The position numbers and the translations under genes were made by a program. 64,000 nucleotides of DNA from Acidobacteriota bacterium. GTDB lineage: Bacteria; Acidobacteriota; Terriglobia; Terriglobales; Acidobacteriaceae. The stretch is from the NCBI GenBank assembly GCA_003225555.1, contig QIAM01000086.1:27309-91308 (forward strand), given 5' to 3'. Positions 19,718 to 27,882 of the stretch are shown here, in pieces. The first letter of the stretch is position 1; each line of letters starts with the position of its first letter. The notes below the pieces were generated by a model. That model saw only the letters and a program-made list of their open reading frames with translations, was not told where the DNA came from and did not search any database.

Positions 19718-22621
19718 TTGACCCTCAACCGGAGTTTGCAGTACGCTCGTCACCTCCTCAATCTCTTCTGTCTCATCGGAGGCTTCGTGATTCGGCATGC
19801 CCGTTGGGTCGTTGTCTTCATCGTGTTTCTCTGGTTCGCCATCGCGATACTTGTCTTGGCGCAGCAAATCCCCAAAACGAATCGGCCGACGGTCCCGCTG
19901 CCCACAAGCAAGCAGCTGAGCGTCCCCGCGCCAGGACGAGTTGGCAGCACAAACAGTTTTCCGGCCAACATAGTGCTAAGTCCGGATGGCCGCTATGCCG
20001 CGCTGCTGAACGATGGCTATGGCACCCAGGAGACGTTAGCCCACCAGTCCATCGCGGTTCTCGATCTGCAGAACAATCACATCGCTGACTTTCCTGAAGC
20101 CCGCCTCGGTGACGAGGCGCACCAGAGCTACTTCCTGGGCATGGCCTTCAGTTCGAACGGGAAACATCTCTTCGCCTCGGTCGGGTCTGTGACCGACCCT
20201 ACTGGCGAGAAGCCTGGCGATACGGGGAACGGAATTGCGGTCTATAAATTCTCGGAGGGGAAGGTAACGCCGGAGCGGTTTATTGCGATTGCGCCACAAC
20301 CGCTGGCGACGGGGAAGAAGGTTGCCGTGGGCTTGTTCAAGACTCCTCGGCACACGGCAATCCCGTATCCAGCGGGCATAGCGCTCGTCGGGCGGGGCGG
20401 GCAGGACCAGTTGCTTGTGGCGAACAATCTCTCTGACAATGCCGTGTTGCTCGATCTGGCCTCGGGCAAGGTGCTACAGAGCTTCGACCTCAGCACCAAT
20501 GACCTGGTGCCGTCGTCGTTTCCATATACGGTGATCGCGACGCGTGATGGCAAGCGTGCCTGGTGCAGCTTGTGGAATGCCTCGCAGGTGGCGGAACTCG
20601 ACCTCGCTGGCGGCAAGGCCGTGCGCTGGATCAAGCTGAACGAGCCGCAAGACCCGGTCGCTCCGGGCTCTCATCCCACAGCGATGTTGTTGAGTCCGGA
20701 TGAGAGGATTTTGTACGTTACGCTGTCGAATGCCGATGAAGTTGCCGCGATCTCCCTTGAAAAGGGTGGACCTCTCCGCTATCTCTCAACGAATCCTGGC
20801 GGACAAAAATACGCGGGAAGCTTTCCAACTGCGCTCGCCCAGTCCAGCGACGGGAAGCGCTTGTTCGTGGCCGACTCCTCGCTCGATGCGGTCGCGGTCT
20901 TCGACACGTCCGACCGCAGTACTGAAACCGGGACGGGCAAAGACATTCAATCAGCGTCAGGCTTCATCCCCACCGACTGGTACCCCAGCGCGCTCGCCGT
21001 TCATGGCGACGATCTCCTGATTGCAACTGCCAAGGGAGAAGGCGCCGGTCCTAACAAAGTTATGGGAAAGACGGTGTACGAGACCAAACACCACGAGCAT
21101 GCCTACATTCCCACGTTGCTGAGAGGATCGATTGCCAGGCTGAACATTCCATCGACGCTGGGCAGGCTCGACGAACTCACTCGCGCGGTGGAGCAGGACA
21201 ATCTTCTGCACAGCGATCCAGGAACAATTCAGTTCGCTGACGGCAGTAATCCCATCAAGCACGTCATCTACGTCATCAAGGAGAACCGCACCTACGACCA
21301 GATACTCGGCGACCTCAAAGCGGGTGATGGAGATCCTTCATTAAACATGTATGGCGCAGACATCACGCCCAACGAGCACAAGCTTGCCCTGCAGTTTGGC
21401 GTGCTCGATAACTTTTATGACAGCGGCGAAGTCTCCGGGGATGGTCATCTCTGGTCGACGGCGGCGATTACCTCGGACTATAACGAGAAAACCTGGCAGA
21501 TCGCCTATCGCGGCAAGGAGCGGACCTACGACTTCCAGGGCACGGTCGCCGATGAATATCCGCTTGACCACAAGCAGCCCGACATTGACGATCCCTCGAC
21601 CGGCTTTCTTTGGGACAACGTCGCCAAGCACGGCCTGACGTATCGCATCTACGGCGAATTCGTGACCGCCCTATGGTGTAACAAAAGCCGCCGGGCTTCG
21701 ACGCCGAAGCAAGGGACTCCTTCCCCGCTCGAAGCGCCCTGCCCGCGAACCGAAGTTCGACGCGGCGATCCGTTGCCACCGAACGTCGGGGACCCGCACG
21801 GAGGGCTCAGCCCGTGGCCATGGCCTGTGCCGCTGATGAGGCAGATGAAGCCGACCAAGGCGGTGCTGCGCGATCACTTCGACCCGCTCTTTCCGGATTT
21901 CAATACCGACTACCCGGACCAGTTGCGAGCCGACGAATTCCTGAATGAATTTGCAGCGTATGTCCGCGCCCGCGAAGCGAACGAAGCGCCTGAATTTCAG
22001 TTGCCCGCATTTGTCCTGTTGTATCTACCAAATGATCACACCGGAGGCACGAGGCCCGATCTGCCGCGACCGGCGGCCTCAATAGCCGACAATGACCTTG
22101 CCTTTGGCCGTGTGGTCGACGCGGTTTCGCACAGCCCGTACTGGGATGACACGGCGATCCTGGTTGTGGAAGATGACGCGCAGGCGGGCGCGGATCACGT
22201 GGATGCGCACCGCTCCATCGCATTCGTCATCAGCAAATTTTCTCCCGGATCGGCGGCTCAGCCGCACGTGGAGCATCACTTCTACACGACGGTGAACATG
22301 GTTCACACGATCGAAATGCTGCTCGGGCTTCCTCCCATGAACCAGAACGATGCGTACGCACCGGTCATGGCAGCGATGTTTGCAGGCGCCGGCGACCAGC
22401 CTGCCTTCAAGGCGGACTATCGGAATCTGGATAATGGTCTCATCTACGAGACGAACAGGCATCAGGCGCCGGGCTCACAGTTGTCGTTACAGATGGATTT
22501 CTCCCGGCCGGATGCCGCGGGAGCGAAGCAGTTGAATGAAATACTGTGGCACGATCAGATGGCCGGTGCAACGCCCATGCCGGCACCGAGGCACACCGTG
22601 TTTTCGTCCGAGGGCGATTGA
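19718..22621 (+). CDS. YncE-like beta-propeller plus phosphoesterase (PF04185-type) protein
   Basis: 967 residues from TTG. A GTG at 19787 with GGAGG close upstream is an alternative and would put the membrane helix VVVFIVFLWFAIAILVLA almost at the N-terminus. Residues about 85-500 are a seven-bladed propeller (NIVLSPDGRYAALLNDGYG and similar repeats). From about 510 a metal-dependent phosphoesterase domain follows: KHVIYVIKENRTYDQILGDL, FYDSGEVSGDGHLWS, and the later ILVVEDDAQAGADHVDAHRS. It is anchored and probably acts outside the cytoplasmic membrane. It lies 40 bp after phoU, which fits organic phosphate scavenging, though substrate is inferred. Confidence 0.87.
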   Translation: MTLNRSLQYARHLLNLFCLIGGFVIRHARWVVVFIVFLWFAIAILVLAQQIPKTNRPTVPLPTSKQLSVPAPGRVGSTNSFPANIVLSPDGRYAALLNDGYGTQETLAHQSIAVLDLQNNHIADFPEARLGDEAHQSYFLGMAFSSNGKHLFASVGSVTDPTGEKPGDTGNGIAVYKFSEGKVTPERFIAIAPQPLATGKKVAVGLFKTPRHTAIPYPAGIALVGRGGQDQLLVANNLSDNAVLLDLASGKVLQSFDLSTNDLVPSSFPYTVIATRDGKRAWCSLWNASQVAELDLAGGKAVRWIKLNEPQDPVAPGSHPTAMLLSPDERILYVTLSNADEVAAISLEKGGPLRYLSTNPGGQKYAGSFPTALAQSSDGKRLFVADSSLDAVAVFDTSDRSTETGTGKDIQSASGFIPTDWYPSALAVHGDDLLIATAKGEGAGPNKVMGKTVYETKHHEHAYIPTLLRGSIARLNIPSTLGRLDELTRAVEQDNLLHSDPGTIQFADGSNPIKHVIYVIKENRTYDQILGDLKAGDGDPSLNMYGADITPNEHKLALQFGVLDNFYDSGEVSGDGHLWSTAAITSDYNEKTWQIAYRGKERTYDFQGTVADEYPLDHKQPDIDDPSTGFLWDNVAKHGLTYRIYGEFVTALWCNKSRRASTPKQGTPSPLEAPCPRTEVRRGDPLPPNVGDPHGGLSPWPWPVPLMRQMKPTKAVLRDHFDPLFPDFNTDYPDQLRADEFLNEFAAYVRAREANEAPEFQLPAFVLLYLPNDHTGGTRPDLPRPAASIADNDLAFGRVVDAVSHSPYWDDTAILVVEDDAQAGADHVDAHRSIAFVISKFSPGSAAQPHVEHHFYTTVNMVHTIEMLLGLPPMNQNDAYAPVMAAMFAGAGDQPAFKADYRNLDNGLIYETNRHQAPGSQLSLQMDFSRPDAAGAKQLNEILWHDQMAGATPMPAPRHTVFSSEGD

Positions 22622-22641
22622 CCGTTACCGGAGAACAGCGT

Positions 22642-22661
22642 CGGCGGGTTCGCCGCTTTTT
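22642..22661 (+). terminator. candidate terminator after the pst-phosphoesterase operon
   Basis: CGGCG (22642-22646) pairs with CGCCG (22651-22655) around GGTT, followed by CTTTTT. The stem is short but GC-only, and it sits 20 bp after the phosphoesterase stop in a 48-bp gap between convergent genes. Confidence 0.5.
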
Positions 22662-22669
22662 ACGTCGCG

Positions 22670-24910
22670 CTATTTCAAATTCACAGACTCCGTTAGCGGC
22701 AACTCCTGCGAGGAGCCGCCGACAAGGAACGTGTAGTCTCCGGGAACCAGCTGCCAGGCGTTCCGATCCACGCTGAAAATCGAAAGATATTTCGGATCAA
22801 CCTCAACCGAGAGTTCCTTACTTTCACCGGCGTTGAGCTTGACCTTGCGAAAGCCCACAAGCCGCTTCGGCGGCTCGCCTGTACTTGACGGTAACGTCGC
22901 GTAGACTTCGCCGATCTCCGCGCCAGCGCGGCTGCCGGTATTCGTTACGGTGAAGCCGACCCGCACGTCCTTTCCCGGCGTCACTTTGAGGTTGGAATAG
23001 GCATACGTCGTGTAAGAGAGTCCATAGCCGAAGGGAAACAAAACCTGCTTGTGCTCGGTGTCGTACCACTTGTAACCAACCTTCAGGCCTTCGTCATATG
23101 TGATCTGAAATGCTTTCAGGCCGCGGAGGATCTTTTCCCACCAACCTGGATCGCCGCCATCGGGCTCCGTTCCTTTAGGAGGGTTCACGATGTTACGGTG
23201 CGGCAGGTCGGCCTCACTCCTGGGAAAAGTCAGCGGAAGTTTTCCGCCAGGATTTACTTCTCCAAAGAGAACATTGGCAACCGCTTCTGCACCGCGACTT
23301 CCGCCGTACCAGGCTTCCAGAATCCCGCTGACTCGATCAGCCCAAGGCATGGTCACGGGACCGCCAGTCTCGAGGACGACTATGGTATGCGGATTCGCAG
23401 CGGCGACCGCGGCGATCAGTTCGTCCTGATGCTCGGGAAGCGAAAGGCTCTCGAGATCCATATCTTCGCTCTCCCACTGATACGCAAACACGAGAGCGAC
23501 ATCTGCCGTTTTCGCCAGGGAAGCGGCAGCGGAGGGATCGCTGCCAGAGTTGTACTGGACACGCGCTCCCGTTGTCTTGACTTGTATCGCCTTCAACGGG
23601 GAAGTGGGGAACCAGATGTGCTCCTGCCAGTGCGTCTGACCTTTTCCCGGCGGCATGATCGCATTGCCGTTCGGGGGATCGACCTGTGCCGAACCGCCGC
23701 CTGAAATCATTCCCACGTCGGCGTGCGGACCGATCACCGCGATCGTGTGTACCTTGGAAGCATCAAGAGGAAGCTGCCCATGCTCGTTCTTGAGCAGAAC
23801 GATGCTTTGTTCCTCAATCTTCTGGACGACCTCGAGCCCTCGCGCTGCGTCAACCACACTTTTCTGCGGAGGATCATCGATCACACCGGTGGCGAACATA
23901 GAACGCAGGATGCGGTGAACGTGGTCATCAATTTCTGCCATGGGGACTTGCCCGGCCTTCACAGCTTTCTTCAGGGTGTCACCGTAGAAGAATTCACCTG
24001 GCTCCTCGTGATCGAGGCCCGCTGCCGATGCCTTGGCAGCGCTGTGGGTTGCGCCCCAATCGGATACGACAAAGCCCTTGAAGTTCCAGTCTTTCTTCAG
24101 GACGTCCATCAGCAGAAATTTGTTCTCGCAGGCGTAGTCTCCGTTCACGCGGTTGTAGGAGCACATTACGGCTGCCGCATTCGACACCTGCAAACCGATT
24201 TCGAACGCGAGCAGATCGCTCTCGCGCATCGACCGCTTGTCGATGTTGACGTTAACGGCGTTGCGTCCGCTCTCCTGATCATTCAGCGCGTAGTGCTTGA
24301 TGTCGCCGATGACGTGCTGGGCCTGCTCGCCCTTCATCACCCATCCCACCATCGTGCCGGCGAGGACCGGATCTTCGCCCATGTATTCGAAGGTGCGCCC
24401 ATTGCGCGGCTCGCGAGTCAGATTCACGCCGCCACCCAGCGACATGTTGTATCCTTGGGCGCGAAGTTCACGAGCGATGAGAGCTCCGTATTCGTAGGCG
24501 GCGTCCGTGTCCCAGCTCGCGGCGGCGCCCAGATCAGAAGGCAGGGCCGTCGAATAGCGCCCATTCTCTCCGCTGCTTCTGACACCATACGCGGCATCCG
24601 ACATTTGAATGCCAGGAATGCCGAGGCGTGGAATCGCAACCACGTAGCCCGCACCGCCATTAGAGTCCACAGCCAGCGGGCTCAGGGGACCAAGGCCGCG
24701 CATTCCGGTGCCATGGAGCAGAGAGATTTTCTCGTCCAGCGTCATCTCCTTCACAACCATGGAGGCACGCTCGTCGGGCGAAAGGCTCGAGTTCGACCAG
24801 AGATGAGTGGCTGGTCTGTCTTGTGCTATGAGCTGAGTGAGAGGCAGCACGGGGACGGCAATGATTGCGAGAGTCAGAATAAACAGGCGCGTTCGTGGAA
24901 GCAGGGGCAT
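22670..24910 (-). CDS. glycoside hydrolase family 3 beta-glucosidase, exported
   Basis: 746 residues with a signal peptide (about 1-30). The GH3 N-terminal barrel holds MTLDEKISLLHGTG, YNMSLGGGVNLTREPRNGR and the nucleophile Asp284 in FKGFVVSDWGATHS. The alpha/beta-sandwich domain contains AVIGPHADV and LVFAYQWESEDMD. A C-terminal fibronectin-III-like domain (about 640-746) ends the protein. Family members remove terminal beta-glucosyl or xylosyl residues from plant-type oligosaccharides in the periplasm. A palindrome resembling a sugar-repressor operator lies 34 bp upstream. Exact substrate is unknown. Confidence 0.93.
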   Translation of the reverse strand: MPLLPRTRLFILTLAIIAVPVLPLTQLIAQDRPATHLWSNSSLSPDERASMVVKEMTLDEKISLLHGTGMRGLGPLSPLAVDSNGGAGYVVAIPRLGIPGIQMSDAAYGVRSSGENGRYSTALPSDLGAAASWDTDAAYEYGALIARELRAQGYNMSLGGGVNLTREPRNGRTFEYMGEDPVLAGTMVGWVMKGEQAQHVIGDIKHYALNDQESGRNAVNVNIDKRSMRESDLLAFEIGLQVSNAAAVMCSYNRVNGDYACENKFLLMDVLKKDWNFKGFVVSDWGATHSAAKASAAGLDHEEPGEFFYGDTLKKAVKAGQVPMAEIDDHVHRILRSMFATGVIDDPPQKSVVDAARGLEVVQKIEEQSIVLLKNEHGQLPLDASKVHTIAVIGPHADVGMISGGGSAQVDPPNGNAIMPPGKGQTHWQEHIWFPTSPLKAIQVKTTGARVQYNSGSDPSAAASLAKTADVALVFAYQWESEDMDLESLSLPEHQDELIAAVAAANPHTIVVLETGGPVTMPWADRVSGILEAWYGGSRGAEAVANVLFGEVNPGGKLPLTFPRSEADLPHRNIVNPPKGTEPDGGDPGWWEKILRGLKAFQITYDEGLKVGYKWYDTEHKQVLFPFGYGLSYTTYAYSNLKVTPGKDVRVGFTVTNTGSRAGAEIGEVYATLPSSTGEPPKRLVGFRKVKLNAGESKELSVEVDPKYLSIFSVDRNAWQLVPGDYTFLVGGSSQELPLTESVNLK

Positions 24911-24943
24911 TGTATTTTCTCGAATGGGGAGTCACTACCAAAT

Positions 24944-24957
24944 CGTTAATGTTAACG
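24944..24957 (-). promoter_or_regulatory. palindromic operator candidate upstream of the GH3 gene
   Basis: CGTTAA and TTAACG form inverted arms around a 2-bp centre, 34 bp upstream of the beta-glucosidase ATG. Short, AT-cored palindromes of this kind are used by LacI-family sugar repressors. No such regulator is in the window, so the assignment is tentative. Confidence 0.35.
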
Positions 24958-25138
24958 CTTTTTTGCATCTGTTGTCGCTCGACAATGTGGAACTCTGCAT
25001 ACTATCAGTAGTGTCAGTTTCCATCCGGGCGGGTCTGCGGGCCTGCCAAGGCAAAATCATTCATGGAACATGACGGCTTAGAAGGGAACCCTGTGCGTCG
25101 ACTTGGCCAGGGTCCGGCTCGCGCTTTACACTAAACAT

Positions 25139-26779
25139 GTGAAGATTGCCCTGGGGCAGATCAACCCCACCGTCGGGGATTTTGCAGGAAACGCAGCCAA
25201 GATCATCGAGTTTTCGCGGCGCGCGAAAGCTGCCGGTGCGGGACTGGTGTTGTTCCCCGAACTTTCCGTCGGCGGTTATCCGCCACGCGATCTGGTGGAG
25301 CGCCCGTCCTTCGTTGCGCGGAATCGCGAAAGCGTCGAGCGAATTGCAGCAGAGACGAGCGGCGTCGCTGTGATCTGCGGCCTGGTCACGCCAGCGGAAT
25401 CCGATACCGGCAAGTCCGTCATGAACTCGGCCGCGTTACTGATGGATGGCCGTCTGGTTTTTCTGCAGTCCAAGATGCTCTTGCCTACCTACGACGTGTT
25501 CGACGAGATGCGCAACTTCGCGCCTGCCAAGAGCCAGGAACTGTTCAATCTTTGCGGCAACCGCATGGCGCTGACAATCTGCGAGGACGCCTGGAACGAC
25601 AAGCTATTCTGGCCCAAGCGTCTATACCCGCTCGATCCGGTCGAAAGCTTGGTCCGCACAGGCGGCAACTTTGTGCTGAATATCTCCGCTTCGCCCTTCT
25701 GGATTGGAAAACGTGAACTTCGCCGCGACATGCTGGCCAGCATCGCCCGCCAGTACAAGGTGCCGGTCGCGATGGTAAATCAGGTCGGGGGAAACGACAG
25801 CCTGCTCTTTGATGGCTCCAGCCTGGTGCTGAACCCGGAAGGTCAAGTCATCGCCCAGGGGCGATCCTTCGAAGAGGATCTCATCTATTTCGATTCCAAA
25901 ACTCTCACTGGCGACTTGCACGAGCAAATAGCAGGCGATGATGTCAGTGTGTATGGCGCGTTGGTATTGGGGACGCGCGACTACATGCACAAGTGCGGAT
26001 TCCAGAAAGCCATCATCGGCCTGAGCGGCGGGATCGACTCGGCCCTCACTGCCGTCATCGCGGCGGATGCGGTTGGTCCAGAGAATGTCATCGGCGTTGG
26101 TATGCCGGGTCCGTACTCGACGCAAGGCTCGATCGACGATGCCCGGGCGTTGGCCAGGAATCTTGGGATCCGTTTTGAGTTGCTTTCCATCAACCACGTC
26201 TATGAGGCGTATCGTCAAACGCTGGAGAGTGTGTTCAGCGGCTGCAACGAAGATGTCACCGAGGAAAATATTCAGTCGCGCGCTCGCGGTACGTTGCTGA
26301 TGGCGCTTTCCAACAAATTCGGAGCCATCGTGCTCTCCACCGGCAACAAGAGCGAACTGGGCGTGGGCTACTGTACACTTTATGGAGACATGGTGGGCGG
26401 ACTGGCCGTCATCTCCGACGTTCCAAAAACACTGGTTTACCGTCTGAGTGAGTACGCAAACACGCGCCGCGCCGTGATTCCGCAAGCGAGCCTGGAGAAG
26501 CCGCCGTCTGCTGAATTGCGCCCTAACCAGAAAGACAGCGACAGTCTGCCACCTTACGAAATTCTCGATGCCGTACTCGAGGATTACGTTGAGGACTTGC
26601 ACTCGGCGGAGCGCATCGCCGCCGACCGCGGTTTCGATCCCGAACTGGTGCGGAGAGTGATCCGCATGGTCGACCGCGCGGAGTACAAGCGCCAGCAGGC
26701 GGCTCCCGGTATCAAGATCTCGCCGAAGGCATTCGGATACGGGCGACGCTTTCCGATCGCGGCTAAATCCGAGGTTTGA
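25139..26779 (+). CDS. nadE: glutamine-dependent NAD+ synthetase
   Basis: 546 residues from the GTG at 25139, where the protein begins MKIALGQINPTVGDFAGNA like most glutamine-dependent NadE. A TTG 36 bp earlier is in frame. The N-terminal nitrilase-like glutaminase domain (1-260) has the Glu-Lys-Cys triad in VLFPELSVGGYP, SKMLLPTYDVFDE and LTICEDAWND. The C-terminal synthetase domain has the PPi-loop IGLSGGIDSALT and later LSTGNKSELGVGYCTLYGDM. It makes NAD from deamido-NAD, using ammonia from glutamine. Confidence 0.95.
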   Translation: MKIALGQINPTVGDFAGNAAKIIEFSRRAKAAGAGLVLFPELSVGGYPPRDLVERPSFVARNRESVERIAAETSGVAVICGLVTPAESDTGKSVMNSAALLMDGRLVFLQSKMLLPTYDVFDEMRNFAPAKSQELFNLCGNRMALTICEDAWNDKLFWPKRLYPLDPVESLVRTGGNFVLNISASPFWIGKRELRRDMLASIARQYKVPVAMVNQVGGNDSLLFDGSSLVLNPEGQVIAQGRSFEEDLIYFDSKTLTGDLHEQIAGDDVSVYGALVLGTRDYMHKCGFQKAIIGLSGGIDSALTAVIAADAVGPENVIGVGMPGPYSTQGSIDDARALARNLGIRFELLSINHVYEAYRQTLESVFSGCNEDVTEENIQSRARGTLLMALSNKFGAIVLSTGNKSELGVGYCTLYGDMVGGLAVISDVPKTLVYRLSEYANTRRAVIPQASLEKPPSAELRPNQKDSDSLPPYEILDAVLEDYVEDLHSAERIAADRGFDPELVRRVIRMVDRAEYKRQQAAPGIKISPKAFGYGRRFPIAAKSEV

Positions 26780-26837
26780 AGTACGCTGACAGCCCGACCT
26801 GGTTCCACCAAGAGATTTCTGATTCTGAAAGGAAAAC

Positions 26838-27782
26838 ATGCGCAGTCCTCTCAATTACGTCTTAATCATCCTTTTGACCGCGCTGTCCGTAGCCCAGACT
26901 GCAACCCAGCCCTCGGCTGCGAAGGCTGTCACAAAGCCAGAGGAGCAGGCAGTCGCGAAGCCGCTGGCCAAGCCTGCGACCACGGTTTCGACTCCAAATC
27001 TTCCCTCAGAAGCGACTGTCGATTCCTTCCTGCAACAGAGCTTTGGCTACCAAAAAGACTTGACCTGGAAGATCGCCAGCATCAAGCCCGCTCCGGTGCC
27101 AGGGCTTGCGGAGGTCAACGTCGTGCTGGCCAGCCCACAAGGTCAGCAATCCAGCCGCTTCTACGTCACTCCGGACGGGAACCACGCGGTTGTCGGTGAC
27201 ATTATCCCGTTCGGCGCCAAACCTTACGACCCGGCAAAGAAGACTCTGGAGAAGGGCGTCAGTGGGCCTGAGCGTGGTCCCAAAGAAGCGCAAGTCACAA
27301 TCGTCGAATTCGGAGACTTGCAGTGTCCAGCATGTAAGGCTGCGCAACCTGCCATCGAAGGCCTGGTTGCCGCCGAGCCGAATGCGCGCTTCGTGTTCCA
27401 GAATTTTCCGCTGGAGATGCACAACTGGGCAGCGAAGGGCGCGGCCTATGCCGATTGCGTCGGTCGTGCTTCGAACGACGCTTTCTGGAAATTCGTGTCT
27501 AAGACTTACGAGACACAAGCGGACATCACCGCCGATAACGCCGACGAGAAGCTCAGCGCGATTGCCGACGGAGCGGGCGTGAAGGGTACCGACATCGCCG
27601 TCTGTGCCACCAAACCTGAGACCAAGGCGCGCGTCGACGCTTCCATTGCGCTGGGGAAATCAGTGGACGTAACCGGGACGCCGTCAATCTTCATCAATGG
27701 CCGCAAGATCGACAACGTCAGCCAGGTTCCAGCCGACGTGCTGAAGGGACTGGCGGAGTTTGCCGCCAAAAACGGCAACTAA
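26838..27782 (+). CDS. exported DsbA-like thioredoxin-fold protein
   Basis: 314 residues with a signal peptide (1-19), an Ala/Lys/Pro linker (about 25-55), a small N-terminal domain, then a thioredoxin fold (about 145-310). The redox motif is Cys163-Pro-Ala-Cys166 in GDLQCPACKAAQ, and the cis-Pro loop is VTGTPSIFINGR. Such proteins oxidise, reduce or isomerise disulfides in the periplasm. No DsbB- or DsbD-like partner is nearby. AGGAAA lies upstream of the ATG. It is 58 bp after nadE, so readthrough is possible. Confidence 0.88.
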   Translation: MRSPLNYVLIILLTALSVAQTATQPSAAKAVTKPEEQAVAKPLAKPATTVSTPNLPSEATVDSFLQQSFGYQKDLTWKIASIKPAPVPGLAEVNVVLASPQGQQSSRFYVTPDGNHAVVGDIIPFGAKPYDPAKKTLEKGVSGPERGPKEAQVTIVEFGDLQCPACKAAQPAIEGLVAAEPNARFVFQNFPLEMHNWAAKGAAYADCVGRASNDAFWKFVSKTYETQADITADNADEKLSAIADGAGVKGTDIAVCATKPETKARVDASIALGKSVDVTGTPSIFINGRKIDNVSQVPADVLKGLAEFAAKNGN

Positions 27783-27783
27783 C

Positions 27784-27879
27784 GGGCTGCGGGCTTCGGC
27801 TTTCGGTCTTCAGCTAATTTCTAAGAATTAGACTTTCCCGCACCAGTCGAAGCCCGATAGCTGAAGTCCCGCAGCCCGC
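27784..27879. repeat. long imperfect inverted repeat between convergent genes
   Basis: CGGGCTGCGGG at 27784-27794 pairs perfectly with its complement ending at 27879. The pairing continues imperfectly for about 20 more bases on each side (CTTC, GCT, CGG and CTTC blocks). The hairpin fills the 100-bp gap between the DsbA-like gene and the secretin gene, which converge. It may act as a bidirectional terminator or be a member of a dispersed palindromic family. Confidence 0.6.
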
Positions 27880-27882
27880 TTT

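Noticed and set aside
21670..21845. Inserted repeat in the pst-linked phosphoesterase
   Set aside because: The Pro-rich stretch lacks the palindromes seen in the aguA insertion, and similar Pro-rich segments are plausible in this family.
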